Source: Mycobacterium sp. URHB0044
Lineage (GTDB): Bacteria > Actinomycetota > Actinomycetes > Mycobacteriales > Mycobacteriaceae
Direction: 5' to 3'
Assembly (NCBI RefSeq): GCF_000620625.1
Contig: NZ_JIAW01000017.1
Coordinates: forward strand, 124,001 to 188,000
Length of the DNA stretch: 64,000 nucleotides
Made by a program: the position numbers and the translations under genes
Shown: in pieces, positions 42,964-51,490 of the stretch
Numbering within the stretch: the stretch's first letter is position 1
Layout: every line of letters begins with the position of its first letter
The notes under the pieces: generated by a model
What the model was told of the DNA's origin: nothing
The model's input: only the letters and a program-made list of their open reading frames with translations
Database searches by the model: none

Positions 42964-43676
42964 CCCGCGCCGGCGATTTCCGCTGGGAGCCGGTCGATTC
43001 CGGCCCGAATCGCCTTAAGCGCGTCGTCGCGGGCCTTCAGCTTGCTGGCCAGGTGCGCCTTCACGTGCAGTGTGGCGGCGGCTTCGGCAGCGACCTGTTG
43101 GGCCCTCGGTAGGACGTTCTCGGCCTCGACGATCTCGTCGAGCCACCCGGCTGCGACGGCCGCGTCGCCGGAGAACGGCGTCGCCATCGAGACGGCGCGT
43201 TGAAAAGCCGTCCGCGTCAACCGCATTCGCATGACCTCGATGGCCGAGAGCGGCAGCGTCATGCCGATCGCCACCTCGTTGGCCTGGCAGCGCGTCTTCG
43301 GCGAGCCCACCCGATGATCGCCGGACAGCAACATGAACCCGCCCATCGCGATCGCCGGGCCGGTGGCGGCGATGATCACCGGCACCGGGAACGTCAGCAG
43401 CCGGATCGACAGCTCGATGCCACCGGACAACATCGCCAGCGAAGCGGCGGCGTCGCCCGAGGCGAACACGCTCAGATCGAACCCGGCGCTCAGCACCCGC
43501 GAGTTGCCTGCCAGCACGATGGCCTTGACCTCGCCGTTCTCGGCGGCCTTCGCGGCACGGTCCAATGCCTCGTTGATGGTCTGCTGCATCGCCGGCGACA
43601 ACACGTTGACCTTGCCGTCGTCCAGCGTGATCGTCGCGACCGACTCATTCAGCTCGTAGTTGACCGTGCTGCTCAT
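42960..43676 (-). CDS. echA3: Enoyl-CoA hydratase/isomerase (crotonase) family, EchA3-like
   Basis: A 238-residue crotonase-fold enzyme. The oxyanion-hole loops are RVLSAGFDLSVF and PAIAMGGFMLLSGDHRVG, followed by NEVAIGMTLPLSAIEVMR. The pair of Glu residues typical of classical hydratases is not obvious, so isomerase, hydratase or another crotonase reaction is possible. Length and sequence fit EchA3 of M. tuberculosis (Rv0632c), which as I recall lies directly next to recC. Here three other genes separate them. Confidence 0.82.
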   Translation of the reverse strand: MSSTVNYELNESVATITLDDGKVNVLSPAMQQTINEALDRAAKAAENGEVKAIVLAGNSRVLSAGFDLSVFASGDAAASLAMLSGGIELSIRLLTFPVPVIIAATGPAIAMGGFMLLSGDHRVGSPKTRCQANEVAIGMTLPLSAIEVMRMRLTRTAFQRAVSMATPFSGDAAVAAGWLDEIVEAENVLPRAQQVAAEAAATLHVKAHLASKLKARDDALKAIRAGIDRLPAEIAGAG

Positions 43677-43748
43677 CGACTCTCCCTCGAGTGCGGATAT
43701 CGGAGCCGATGTTACTTAACGCCGTTATTCAGCGACGGGAGCCGTCGC

Positions 43749-44594
43749 TCACCCCAGGCTCGCGTGGTGACGCCCCGCGGCACCGTTCTTCTCGATCCAC
43801 GGGAAGTCCAGCTCCGTGGTCTGATCGAATTGCGTTGTGCGCCAACGGTCCTGAGCTTCCTCGACCGCACGGTTCATCCGGTCGATCTCGGCGCGGAACA
43901 CGTCGGGTCTGGTCTCCTTGGACGCATAGTGGAAGTAGGTGAGCACCGTGCGCAACAGTTCGAGCTTCTGCTTCTCCCGCTTCGCCAGGTCGTGGGTGGT
44001 CATCAGCTCGAGGCGCTGGACGGGCTGCAGCGTCGCCCAGTCCAGGCACACCTTGGACTGGAACTCCTGGCGCTTGTTCCAGAACCGCGAACCGCCCTTG
44101 TTCTTGCCCTTGTCCTTGTCTGGCCGCGGGTGGTCGAAGTACGTCAGCGTGCCGTCGAAGCGGGACCGGATGGACCCGCCCAGCTGTTCACGGCTGATCG
44201 CCGAATCCCACACCGTTCGCCATTCCTGCCCGGGCGCGAGGAACGGAAGTTCGCTGGGGAGGTCCAGTTCGGCGACGTCGGGTTGCCTGTCGGCGACGTT
44301 GTCCTCGTAGATGGCGACGGTCGGTGGGTTGGTGAACTCGAAGCGCACGTCGTGGGCAGCGGTCTGGCCGAAGTTCCGTACGACGAGTTCGATGACGTGC
44401 CAATCGGCGGCGTGCGGCTCCATGAACATCGCCACCTGCGGTCGGATCTGCTCGGTCTTGACCTGGCGATTCTTCTTGATCTGGCGATGGGCGTAGAAAA
44501 GTACGACGACGCCGAGCACGACCGCGGCCCATGCCGCGATTGCCAGCCAACTTCCAGATCCCAGGTTGCTCAGATCGCCCCAGCGATCGCTCAT
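43749..44594 (-). CDS. Single-pass membrane protein of unknown function
   Basis: A 281-residue protein with one N-terminal membrane helix (SWLAIAAWAAVVLGVVVLFYA), a basic stretch (HRQIKKNRQVK) and a soluble beta-rich domain (VIELVVRNFGQTAAHDVRFEF, then GTLTYFDHPRP) followed by a helical tail rich in Lys/Glu. The beta part recalls CARDB-like or fibronectin-like modules. ATG at 44592-44594 chosen with GAGGG upstream; a TTG at 44675 is possible. I do not recognise the family. Confidence 0.65.
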   Translation of the reverse strand: MSDRWGDLSNLGSGSWLAIAAWAAVVLGVVVLFYAHRQIKKNRQVKTEQIRPQVAMFMEPHAADWHVIELVVRNFGQTAAHDVRFEFTNPPTVAIYEDNVADRQPDVAELDLPSELPFLAPGQEWRTVWDSAISREQLGGSIRSRFDGTLTYFDHPRPDKDKGKNKGGSRFWNKRQEFQSKVCLDWATLQPVQRLELMTTHDLAKREKQKLELLRTVLTYFHYASKETRPDVFRAEIDRMNRAVEEAQDRWRTTQFDQTTELDFPWIEKNGAAGRHHASLG

Positions 44595-44744
44595 CCAGTC
44601 CACTGCGCCCTCGTGTGGTCGATTGGTTTGCTCAGACCCTAGCGCTTCGCTGGCAGATCCGGAAACACTGGCCAACTCAGTTTGCTGGCGGTCCGCCCAA
44701 TACGGTACCGCGCACGGTCTCCTGGTGCTCGGTAACCGGTCGGC

Positions 44745-45743
44745 TCAGGACGCGACGTCCGCGAGTTCGGCGGGCATCCCGGCCGGTGCCGCAGTGGACG
44801 CGACCAGGCGCTCACCGCGGGCCAGCCAATCCTGGTCGGACCACACGATGCGCTCGGGTAGACGGCCCCAGTACTCGGGATGCGCGCGCAGATAGACGTC
44901 GACGCTGGCGTGCACATGGGCGTCCACGGGGAGCCGTCGCAGCGGGAGGTTGCGGGCACTGCCGGCCAGCGCGTCGGTCTGGCTCGGTGCGGATGGCACG
45001 GCGGTCTCGTCGGCCCCCAGCAGTCCACCCGCCGCGACAGCGCCATCGAGGATCCAGTCGAGCGCGATGCGCGCCAACGGCTCGCACGCGCCCGCGCCGC
45101 CCGCGACGTCGCGGTGCCCGCCGCGGAACCACACTTGCTCCACCCGGTCCGATGGCACCCGAACCGACCGATGGCCGAACGAGCCGCCGTCGACGGCCAC
45201 TGCATGCCGCCCGGCGACCACGTTGTGCACCGGCGCCGTCGGCGGCGTTGGCAGGGCCGACGGTCGGAGCGCGTCCCACAGTCCCAGATAGGCAACAGGG
45301 ATGGCCGGTTCACGCCCGCTGTTGAGTTCGGTGGCCAGTCGCGTGACCCGGGCCCACTCCGGTGCGGTCCGTCGAGTGCGGGGCAAGCCGTAGGCGGAGA
45401 CGACGTAGTCGACCAATTCGTGCCACCGCGACGGCAGGATGCCGACGGTCCCCAACAACCGGGTCAACGCCTGCGCGCAAAATCCGCCGCGGCCCGCGCC
45501 GAACACCAACAGGCGGTCGCCGGGCTCGAAATTCCGGACGACGAACGCGTACCCGTCGCCGATCGTCGCTCGGGCTTCGGCGACCGCGTCGCGTTGCCGG
45601 GCCCGCCGCGGCGTCCCGGTGTGATGCCAGCCGACCTGGTCATCCGACTGCTCGAGCAGCCCAAACAGTGCCGTCGCATTGGTGTCGCCGCCGGTTCCCG
45701 GCTGATGGCGAATCTGGTCGAAACACAGCACGACGTTCTTCAA
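44745..45743 (-). CDS. DUF2235-like alpha/beta hydrolase fold with altered nucleophile
   Basis: A protein of about 332 residues with the DUF2235 (Tle1-like) pattern: an N-terminal strand NVVLCFDQI with a downstream TN pair (GGDTNATALFGLL), then RNFEPGDRLLVFGAGRGGFCAQAL. Canonical members have GFSRGA at that place with the catalytic Ser; here it reads GAGRGG, so the nucleophile is absent. The C-terminal part (VWFRGGHRDVAGG) matches the family's His region. The TTG at 45743 with GGGGGG upstream starts it just before the first strand; a GTG at 45848 is the alternative. It may be a non-catalytic member. Confidence 0.68.
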   Translation of the reverse strand: MKNVVLCFDQIRHQPGTGGDTNATALFGLLEQSDDQVGWHHTGTPRRARQRDAVAEARATIGDGYAFVVRNFEPGDRLLVFGAGRGGFCAQALTRLLGTVGILPSRWHELVDYVVSAYGLPRTRRTAPEWARVTRLATELNSGREPAIPVAYLGLWDALRPSALPTPPTAPVHNVVAGRHAVAVDGGSFGHRSVRVPSDRVEQVWFRGGHRDVAGGAGACEPLARIALDWILDGAVAAGGLLGADETAVPSAPSQTDALAGSARNLPLRRLPVDAHVHASVDVYLRAHPEYWGRLPERIVWSDQDWLARGERLVASTAAPAGMPAELADVAS

Positions 45744-45915
45744 CGCGCGACCCCCCGGGCGCAGGAATTGACCACTTCGACGGTTCAGTGTCCCAACTGA
45801 ACTTCCCCGTGTCTGCGGATTGAGCAACGAAAGCGCACCCAACGCCACGGTTCCTCACCGAGCACGCGTGGCGACGACGGAATCAGTCGCAGTTGGCGCC
45901 TAGAGCGGGGCGCCG

Positions 45916-46641
45916 TCAGCCGCCCATCACCATGCGCCACTGATCCAGGTCGTTCGCGCGGTACACGTAGTTGGTGCGGCGCACCTCGGACAGCGATGCG
46001 CTCGGCTCAGCCGAATACCAATGTCCGGGAAACACCGTCGGATTGCCCGGCAACTGGGCCAGGGCCTGCAGGCTGCGGAACATGTCGTCGACGTTGCCGC
46101 CGGGAAAGTCGGTGCGGCCGCAGCCCTCCAGGAACAGTGTGTCGCCGGCGACGAGCTTTCCGTCGAGCAGGAAGCACTGGCTGCCCGGCGTGTGGCCCGG
46201 GGTGTGCAGTAACTCGATCTCGACGGCACCGACGCTGAGCTTGTCGCCGTGCTGGTGCGAGGTGAGGTCACTGAGCGGAATGCCCGTGATGCGTGAAACC
46301 CAGTCCGCCTCATGGGAATTCACGTGCACCGGCACGCTGACGCGCTCGAGCAGCTCGGCCAGGCCCTTCAGCTCGAAGCCCATCATCGAGCCGCCGACGT
46401 GGTCGGGGTGATGGTGGGTGGCGAGCACGCCCGACAGGTGCATGCCGTCGGCTTCGAGCGCGTCGACCAGCTCGTTGGCGGCGTAGGCGGGGTCGACGAC
46501 GACGCAGTCGCCCGTCTCCCGGTCGCCGATGAGGTAGGAGAAGTTGCGCATCTGCTGGGCGATCATGTCGTCGACCGCGAAGTCGCGGCCCGACAGCAAC
46601 TGCCGGAAGTACAGCCGATCGTCATCTTCTTGGCGAGCCAT
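45916..46641 (-). CDS. MBL-fold metallo-hydrolase, glyoxalase II-like
   Basis: A 241-residue metallo-beta-lactamase-fold hydrolase. The zinc motif is ATHHHPDHVGG, with further ligands in LHTPGHTPGSQCF, VAGDTLF and FPGHWYS. Relatives hydrolyse S-acyl-thiols such as lactoylglutathione or a mycothiol equivalent. The position between echA3 and the tRNA/rpmG cluster matches Rv0634c of M. tuberculosis. ATG start at 46639-46641. Confidence 0.88.
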   Translation of the reverse strand: MARQEDDDRLYFRQLLSGRDFAVDDMIAQQMRNFSYLIGDRETGDCVVVDPAYAANELVDALEADGMHLSGVLATHHHPDHVGGSMMGFELKGLAELLERVSVPVHVNSHEADWVSRITGIPLSDLTSHQHGDKLSVGAVEIELLHTPGHTPGSQCFLLDGKLVAGDTLFLEGCGRTDFPGGNVDDMFRSLQALAQLPGNPTVFPGHWYSAEPSASLSEVRRTNYVYRANDLDQWRMVMGG

Positions 46642-46697
46642 GCGCCAAGACTAGGTGCTCTTCCGAGGCCGTCGCGGGTCGGTCCGTGAGCAGCGGT

Positions 46698-46727
46698 TTG
46701 GCGAGCGAAACCGCGAGAATGTACCCT
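46698..46727 (+). promoter_or_regulatory. Promoter for the tRNA-Thr/tRNA-Met/rpmG unit
   Basis: TTGGCG (46698-46703) and TACCCT (46722-46727) are separated by 18 bp, a good mycobacterial SigA-type arrangement, about 44 nt before tRNA-Thr. It probably drives the tRNA pair and may also reach rpmG and hadA. Confidence 0.55.
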
Positions 46728-46770
46728 CTTTAAGGCCCACGGCGCAGGCGATGTCCGAGCTGGGGGTCAG

Positions 46771-46843
46771 GCCCCCTTAGCTCAGTCGGTAGAGCGTTTC
46801 CATGGTAAGGAAAAGGTCAACGGTTCGATTCCGTTAGGGGGCT
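46771..46843 (+). tRNA. thrT: tRNA-Thr (GGT)
   Basis: The 73-nt sequence folds into a complete cloverleaf. The acceptor GCCCCCT pairs with AGGGGGC, the D arm is GCTC/GAGC, the anticodon stem TTTCC/GGAAA encloses loop ATGGTAA with anticodon GGT, and the T arm contains TTCGATT. The CCA end is not encoded. Confidence 0.96.
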
Positions 46844-46874
46844 CGGTGGACGCCTGGCTAAAGGCACCCGGCAT

Positions 46875-46948
46875 GGCGGTGTAGCTCAGCTGGTTAGAGC
46901 GCACGACTCATAATCGTGAGGTCGGGGGATCGAGCCCCCCCACCGCTA
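46875..46948 (+). tRNA. metT: tRNA-Met (CAT), elongator
   Basis: A 74-nt cloverleaf. The acceptor GGCGGTG pairs with CACCGCT (a G-T first pair), the anticodon stem CACGA/TCGTG encloses loop CTCATAA with anticodon CAT, and the T stem GGGGG/CCCCC is strong. It lacks the initiator's three G-C pairs at the base of the anticodon stem, so it is elongator Met. Confidence 0.94.
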
Positions 46949-46984
46949 CAAGACGACAACGCGAGAACGAAGAAGGACGAGAAC

Positions 46985-47152
46985 GTGGCCTCAAGTACTG
47001 ACGTACGGCCCAAGATCACCTTGGCGTGCGAGGTGTGCAAGCACCGTAACTACATCACCAAGAAGAACCGCCGCAACGATCCCGACCGGCTGGAACTCAA
47101 GAAGTTCTGCCCGAACTGTGGGACGCACCGGGCGCACAAGGAATCGCGTTAA
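46985..47152 (+). CDS. rpmG: 50S ribosomal protein L33
   Basis: A 55-residue ribosomal protein with the zinc-binding four-cysteine form (CEVC near the N-terminus, CPNC near the C-terminus), so this is the C+ type rather than the zinc-free paralogue used in zinc starvation. GTG start at 46985 with AAGGA upstream. It follows the tRNA pair and precedes hadA, as in other mycobacteria. Confidence 0.96.
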   Translation: MASSTDVRPKITLACEVCKHRNYITKKNRRNDPDRLELKKFCPNCGTHRAHKESR

Positions 47153-47163
47153 CGGACGACCCA

Positions 47164-47177
47164 TGAGCTTCGGCTCA
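47164..47177 (+). other. UUCG-tetraloop hairpin between rpmG and hadA
   Basis: TGAGC-TTCG-GCTCA forms a 5-bp stem with the extra-stable UUCG loop, 11 nt after the rpmG stop and 15 nt before the hadA start. It could stabilise the 3' end of the rpmG message or attenuate transcription into hadABC; no U-tract follows. Confidence 0.5.
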
Positions 47178-47192
47178 GGGTCGACCGGTTAG

Positions 47193-47681
47193 GTGACTGA
47201 ATCCGTGTCGTTGTCTCCGAACATCGTGGGGATGCACTTCCGCTACCCCGACTTCTACGAGGTCGGCCGCGAGAAGATCCGCGAGTACGCCGTCGCCGTC
47301 AAGAACGACGACGAGGCGTACTTCGACGAGGCCGTCGCGGCGAAGCTGGGCCATGACTCGCTGCCGGCGCCCCTGACCTTCATCTCGGTCTTCGGGTACC
47401 AGGCGCAGACGGCGTTCTTCGCCAACGCCAACATCGGCATCACCGACATGCAGATCGTTCAGGTCGATCAGGAGCTGAAGATGCTGCGGCCGATCAAGGC
47501 CGGCGACCGGTTGTACTGCGACGTGTACGTGCACTCGGTTCGGCAGGCGCACGGCACCGACATCATCGTCACGAAGAACATCATCACCAACGACGTCGGC
47601 GACGCCGTGCAAGAGACGTACACGACCCTGGCGGGTCGTTCTGATGACAGCGGAGAGGGCTTTTCCAATGGCACTGCGTGA
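47193..47681 (+). CDS. hadA: (3R)-hydroxyacyl-ACP dehydratase subunit HadA
   Basis: A 162-residue hot-dog-fold, non-catalytic subunit of the FAS-II dehydratase that elongates mycolic acid chains. It pairs with HadB. GTG start at 47193. Typical segments are GMHFRYPDFYEVGREKIRE and DMQIVQVDQELKMLRPI. The gene overlaps hadB by 14 nt. Resistance mutations to thioamide-type drugs map to this subunit in M. tuberculosis. Confidence 0.95.
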   Translation: MTESVSLSPNIVGMHFRYPDFYEVGREKIREYAVAVKNDDEAYFDEAVAAKLGHDSLPAPLTFISVFGYQAQTAFFANANIGITDMQIVQVDQELKMLRPIKAGDRLYCDVYVHSVRQAHGTDIIVTKNIITNDVGDAVQETYTTLAGRSDDSGEGFSNGTA

Positions 47682-48096
47682 GTTCAGTTCGGTGAAGGTG
47701 GGTGACGTCCTTCCCGAGAAGGTCATCCCATTGACCAGAGCGGACCTGGTCAACTACGCCGGCGTCTCCGGAGACCTCAACCCGATCCACTGGGACGACG
47801 AGATCGCCAAGCAGGTCGGCCTCGACACCGCGATCGCACACGGCATGCTGACCATGGGTCTTGGCGGCGGCTACGTGACGTCGTGGGTCGGCGATCCGGC
47901 CGCGGTCACCGAGTACAACGTCCGCTTCACCGCGGTCGTGCCGGTTCCCAACGATGGCGTCGGCGCCGAAATCGTGTTCAATGGACGTGTGAAATCCGTT
48001 GAGCCCGAGTCCAAGTCAATTACCATCGCGCTGTCGGCGACCACCGGGGGAAAGAAGATCTTCGGCCGCGCGATCGCGACCGCGAAGCTGGCGTAG
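47668..48096 (+). CDS. hadB: (3R)-hydroxyacyl-ACP dehydratase subunit HadB (catalytic)
   Basis: A 142-residue catalytic subunit. The hydratase motif is YAGVSGDLNPIHWDDE, with the catalytic Asp and His five residues apart. It dehydrates 3-hydroxyacyl-AcpM during mycolate elongation, as HadAB or HadBC. ATG at 47668 lies inside the end of hadA, with GGAGAGG upstream, so the subunits are co-translated. Confidence 0.96.
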   Translation: MALREFSSVKVGDVLPEKVIPLTRADLVNYAGVSGDLNPIHWDDEIAKQVGLDTAIAHGMLTMGLGGGYVTSWVGDPAAVTEYNVRFTAVVPVPNDGVGAEIVFNGRVKSVEPESKSITIALSATTGGKKIFGRAIATAKLA

Positions 48097-48098
48097 CC

Positions 48099-48611
48099 GT
48101 GGCACTCAAGACTGACATTCGGGGCATGGTCTGGAAGTACCCGGACACGTTCGTGGTGGGGCGCGAACAGGTCCGCCAGTACGCCGGGGCCGTGAAGGCC
48201 AACGATCCCGCGACGCTCGACGAGGCCGCGGCAGCGGAACTGGGCCACGACGCCCTCATCGCGCCGCTGACCTTCGCGTCGATCTTCGCCATCCTGATCC
48301 AGAACCACTTCTTCAAGCACGTCGACGTGGGTCTGGAGACCATGCAGATCGTCCAGGTCGATCAGAAGTTCCTCTTCCACCGGCCGATCAGGGTCGGCGA
48401 CGCGTTGACCGGCACGATGCACGTCGAAACGGTCGACGAGCGGTTCGGCGCCGACATCGTCACGACCCGCAACGTCTGCGCGGAACTGGACGGCACCGTC
48501 GTGATGGAGTCCTTCACCACGCTGATGGGCCACGAGGGCGACAACTCGATCCAGGCGAAGTGGGACCCGGAGACCGGCCAGGTCATCCGAACCGCGGTCG
48601 GTGCGGATTAG
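48099..48611 (+). CDS. hadC: (3R)-hydroxyacyl-ACP dehydratase subunit HadC
   Basis: A 170-residue non-catalytic hot-dog subunit, paralogous to HadA (RGMVWKYPDTFVVGREQVRQ, then TMQIVQVDQKFLFHRPI). With HadB it acts on longer or modified meromycolate chains. GTG start at 48099, two bases after the hadB stop. Confidence 0.95.
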   Translation: MALKTDIRGMVWKYPDTFVVGREQVRQYAGAVKANDPATLDEAAAAELGHDALIAPLTFASIFAILIQNHFFKHVDVGLETMQIVQVDQKFLFHRPIRVGDALTGTMHVETVDERFGADIVTTRNVCAELDGTVVMESFTTLMGHEGDNSIQAKWDPETGQVIRTAVGAD

Positions 48612-48746
48612 TAAGTCGGACCAGGGCCGCTGTACACTGGGTCCTCGGGGTTTCGCCCATTTCAGCGCGCTGTCCGTCGGTTGCTGATCGACCGTTCGGA
48701 GAGCGCGCGAATTGTGTGAGGCCGCAGGTTGGCCTGCCAACCGTGA

Positions 48747-48819
<73 letters not shown>

Positions 48820-48888
48820 CTCAACTGAAGACTAGACATGCGTGGACACTGGATGGTGACCACCTGAACCTGAGACGAAAGGCATGCG

Positions 48889-49317
48889 GTGAGCGACGAG
48901 CGCGATGGTGCCGGCTCCGCAGGCGACATCACTGACAGCACGGACACCGACGACACCGGCGGTCAGACCGCCGTGGTCACCCGGCCGCAGCGTCCTACGG
49001 GCAAGCGGTCGCGGCGCGGAGCCGTCAGCGACGCGACCGACTCGGTCACCGACACCGAGTCGGAGACCCCGTCGAAGAACGGCACCGGCAAGAAGAAGAA
49101 GACCGCCGAGAAGGACGCCCCGCGGCGCAACCCGTTCGCCTACGTCTGGAACTACCTGAAGCAGGTGATCGCCGAACTGCGGAAGGTCATCTGGCCGAAC
49201 CGCAAGCAGATGGTCAGCTACACCACCGTGGTGCTGGTCTTCCTGGCGTTCATGGTGGCGTTGATCGGCGGAGTCGACCTCGGCTTCGCCAAGCTCGTCG
49301 GCCTGGTGTTTGGCTGA
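48889..49317 (+). CDS. secE: Preprotein translocase subunit SecE
   Basis: A 142-residue SecE. The first 75 residues are a hydrophilic, Thr/Asp-rich, then Lys-rich extension typical of actinobacteria. The conserved part is YLKQVIAELRKVIWPNRKQM followed by a single membrane helix (VVLVFLAFMVALIGGVDLGF). It stabilises SecY in the translocation channel. GTG start at 48889 with CGAAAGG upstream. First gene of secE-nusG-rplK-rplA. Confidence 0.94.
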   Translation: MSDERDGAGSAGDITDSTDTDDTGGQTAVVTRPQRPTGKRSRRGAVSDATDSVTDTESETPSKNGTGKKKKTAEKDAPRRNPFAYVWNYLKQVIAELRKVIWPNRKQMVSYTTVVLVFLAFMVALIGGVDLGFAKLVGLVFG

Positions 49318-49366
49318 CCATGCACACGCGTGACGAGCAGAAGAAACTTAGAGAGGACTGACAATC

Positions 49367-50206
49367 GTGACGACCTTCGATGGCGATACGCCCTCGGGTG
49401 AGTCCGACGTGATCGTCGACGACGAGACCGTTGAGCAGGCGGACTCCGCCGCTGACGAGACCGCCGACGAGGCCGTGGAGGAGCAGGCAACCGACACCGC
49501 CGAGGCGGTCGACGACGATGCCGCCGGTGAGGCCGAAGTGGCAGCTGACGCCGAAGTGGAAACTGCCGAGGTGGAGGACGACGACGAGGATCCCGCCGTC
49601 GCGCTGAAGAAGGACCTGCGCAGGCGGCCCGGCGACTGGTACGTCATCCACTCCTACGCGGGCTACGAGAACAAGGTGAAGGCCAACCTCGAGACCCGTG
49701 TGCAGAACCTCGACGTCGGCGACTACATCTTCCAGGTGGAAGTGCCCACCGAAGAGGTCACCGAGATCAAGAACGGCCAGCGCAAGCAGGTCAACCGCAA
49801 GGTGCTGCCGGGTTACATCCTGGTGCGCATGGAGCTCACCGACGAGTCCTGGAGCGCGGTGCGCAACACGCCGGGCGTGACCGGGTTCGTGGGCGCGACG
49901 TCGAAGCCGTCGCCGCTGACGCTCGACGACGTGGTGAAGTTCCTGCTGCCGCCCGCGACGGCGAAGAAGCCGGCCAAGAGCACGGCCGGTGGCGCCGCCT
50001 CCTCCGAGGCCAGCCTGGAACGTCCGGAGATCCTGGTCGACTTCGAGGTCGGCGAGTCGGTCACCGTCATGGACGGCCCGTTCGCGACGCTGCCGGCGTC
50101 GATCAGCGAGGTCAACGCCGAACAGCAGAAGCTCAAGGTGCTGGTGTCGATCTTCGGCCGCGAGACACCCGTCGAACTGACCTTCACCCAGGTCACCAAG
50201 ATCTAA
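49367..50206 (+). CDS. nusG: Transcription termination/antitermination factor NusG
   Basis: A 279-residue NusG. A long acidic N-terminal extension (about 90 residues, Asp/Glu/Ala) precedes the NGN domain (DWYVIHSYAGYENKVKANLE) and a C-terminal KOW domain (FEVGESVTVMDGPFATLPA). It couples RNA polymerase to the ribosome and, in mycobacteria, tunes pausing. GTG start at 49367 after AGAGAGGA. Confidence 0.95.
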   Translation: MTTFDGDTPSGESDVIVDDETVEQADSAADETADEAVEEQATDTAEAVDDDAAGEAEVAADAEVETAEVEDDDEDPAVALKKDLRRRPGDWYVIHSYAGYENKVKANLETRVQNLDVGDYIFQVEVPTEEVTEIKNGQRKQVNRKVLPGYILVRMELTDESWSAVRNTPGVTGFVGATSKPSPLTLDDVVKFLLPPATAKKPAKSTAGGAASSEASLERPEILVDFEVGESVTVMDGPFATLPASISEVNAEQQKLKVLVSIFGRETPVELTFTQVTKI

Positions 50207-50246
50207 CTGGCATTCTTGCCCTAGAAAGAATAGGAACCGAACACGC

Positions 50247-50675
50247 ATGGCCCCGAAGAAGAAGGTAACCGGGCTGATCAAGCTGCAGATCCAGGCCGGG
50301 CAGGCCAACCCCGCCCCGCCGGTTGGTCCCGCGCTCGGTCAGCACGGCGTCAACATCATGGAGTTCTGCAAGGCGTACAACGCCGCGACCGAGTCGCAGC
50401 GCGGCAACGTCATCCCCGTGGAGATCACCGTCTACGAGGACCGCAGCTTCACGTTCGCCCTGAAGACCCCGCCCGCTGCCCGGCTGCTGCTGAAGGCCGC
50501 AGGCGTGCAGAAGGGTTCCGGCGAGCCGCACAAGACCAAGGTCGCCACGGTGACGTGGGACCAGGTGCGCGAGATCGCCGAGACCAAGAAGGAAGATCTC
50601 AACGCCAACGACATCGACGCCGCGGCGAAGATCATCGCGGGCACTGCCCGGTCCATGGGCATCACCGTCAAGTAA
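50247..50675 (+). CDS. rplK: 50S ribosomal protein L11
   Basis: A 142-residue L11, complete, with KLQIQAGQANPAPPVGPALGQHGVNI (start of the N-terminal domain, including the thiostrepton-site prolines) and an rRNA-binding C-terminal domain ending SMGITVK. L11 forms part of the GTPase-associated centre and is needed for stringent-response sensing. A 6-bp AT-rich inverted repeat (ATTCTT/AAGAAT, 50212-50231) lies in the short leader. Confidence 0.97.
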   Translation: MAPKKKVTGLIKLQIQAGQANPAPPVGPALGQHGVNIMEFCKAYNAATESQRGNVIPVEITVYEDRSFTFALKTPPAARLLLKAAGVQKGSGEPHKTKVATVTWDQVREIAETKKEDLNANDIDAAAKIIAGTARSMGITVK

Positions 50676-50751
50676 GTAGCAGTACCGCAGGACGTGGGAG
50701 GGCCAGCTCCGGCCCGCACCAACCACAACCAACGAAACCGATTGGAATCCA

Positions 50752-51459
50752 ATGAGCAAGAACAGCAAGGCATACCGCGAAGCGGCCGAGAAGATCGACC
50801 GCGACAACCTGTACACGCCGCTGCAGGCCGCGAAGCTGGCCAAGGAGACGTCGTCGAAGAAGCAGGACGCCACCGTTGAGGTCGCGATCCGCCTCGGCGT
50901 CGACCCCCGCAAGGCCGACCAGATGGTCCGCGGCACGGTCAACCTGCCCAACGGCACCGGCAAGACCGCCCGCGTCATCGTGTTCGCCGTCGGCGACAAG
51001 GCGGAGGCGGCGTTGGCTGCCGGAGCCGACGAGGTTGGCAGCGACGACCTGATCGAGAAGATCCAGGGCGGCTACCTCGACTTCGACGCCGCGATCGCGA
51101 CGCCCGACCAGATGGCCAAGGTTGGCCGCATCGCGCGTGTGCTGGGCCCGCGTGGTCTGATGCCGAACCCCAAGACCGGCACCGTGACTCCGGACGTGGC
51201 GAAGGCCGTGCAGGACATCAAGGGCGGCAAGATCAACTTCCGCGTCGACAAGCAGGCCAACCTGCACTTCGTGATCGGCAAGGCGTCGTTCGACGAGACG
51301 GCGCTCGTCGAGAACTACGGCGCTGCTCTGGACGAGGTGCTGCGCGCCAAGCCGGCGTCGTCCAAGGGCCGGTACCTGAAGAAGATCGTCGTCTCCACGA
51401 CCACCGGCCCGGGCATCCCGGTTGACCCGGCGGTCACGCGCAACTTCACCGAGGCGTAA
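50752..51459 (+). CDS. rplA: 50S ribosomal protein L1
   Basis: A 235-residue L1 of the ribosomal stalk, complete, with the family motif GRIARVLGPRGLMPNPKTGT and FRVDKQANLHFVIGK. L1 can also repress its own L11-L1 mRNA in many bacteria. A GC-rich hairpin (GGGCC/GGCCC, 50700-50715) in the rplK-rplA gap may contribute to such control or processing. Confidence 0.97.
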   Translation: MSKNSKAYREAAEKIDRDNLYTPLQAAKLAKETSSKKQDATVEVAIRLGVDPRKADQMVRGTVNLPNGTGKTARVIVFAVGDKAEAALAAGADEVGSDDLIEKIQGGYLDFDAAIATPDQMAKVGRIARVLGPRGLMPNPKTGTVTPDVAKAVQDIKGGKINFRVDKQANLHFVIGKASFDETALVENYGAALDEVLRAKPASSKGRYLKKIVVSTTTGPGIPVDPAVTRNFTEA

Positions 51460-51468
51460 GTCTGCGAG

Positions 51469-51490
51469 GCCCCGCGCTTAGGCGCGGGGC
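51469..51490. terminator. Bidirectional terminator between rplA and the EEP gene
   Basis: GCCCCGCGC and GCGCGGGGC form a perfect 9-bp stem with loop TTAG, 9 nt after the rplA stop. The TAA stop of the convergent phosphodiesterase-type gene lies in the loop, and its last codons form one arm. It would end both transcripts. Confidence 0.75.

Noticed and set aside
46771..46948. tRNA genes as an integration (att) site
   Set aside because: The tRNAs are followed directly by conserved rpmG-hadABC with no duplicated tRNA end or integrase nearby.
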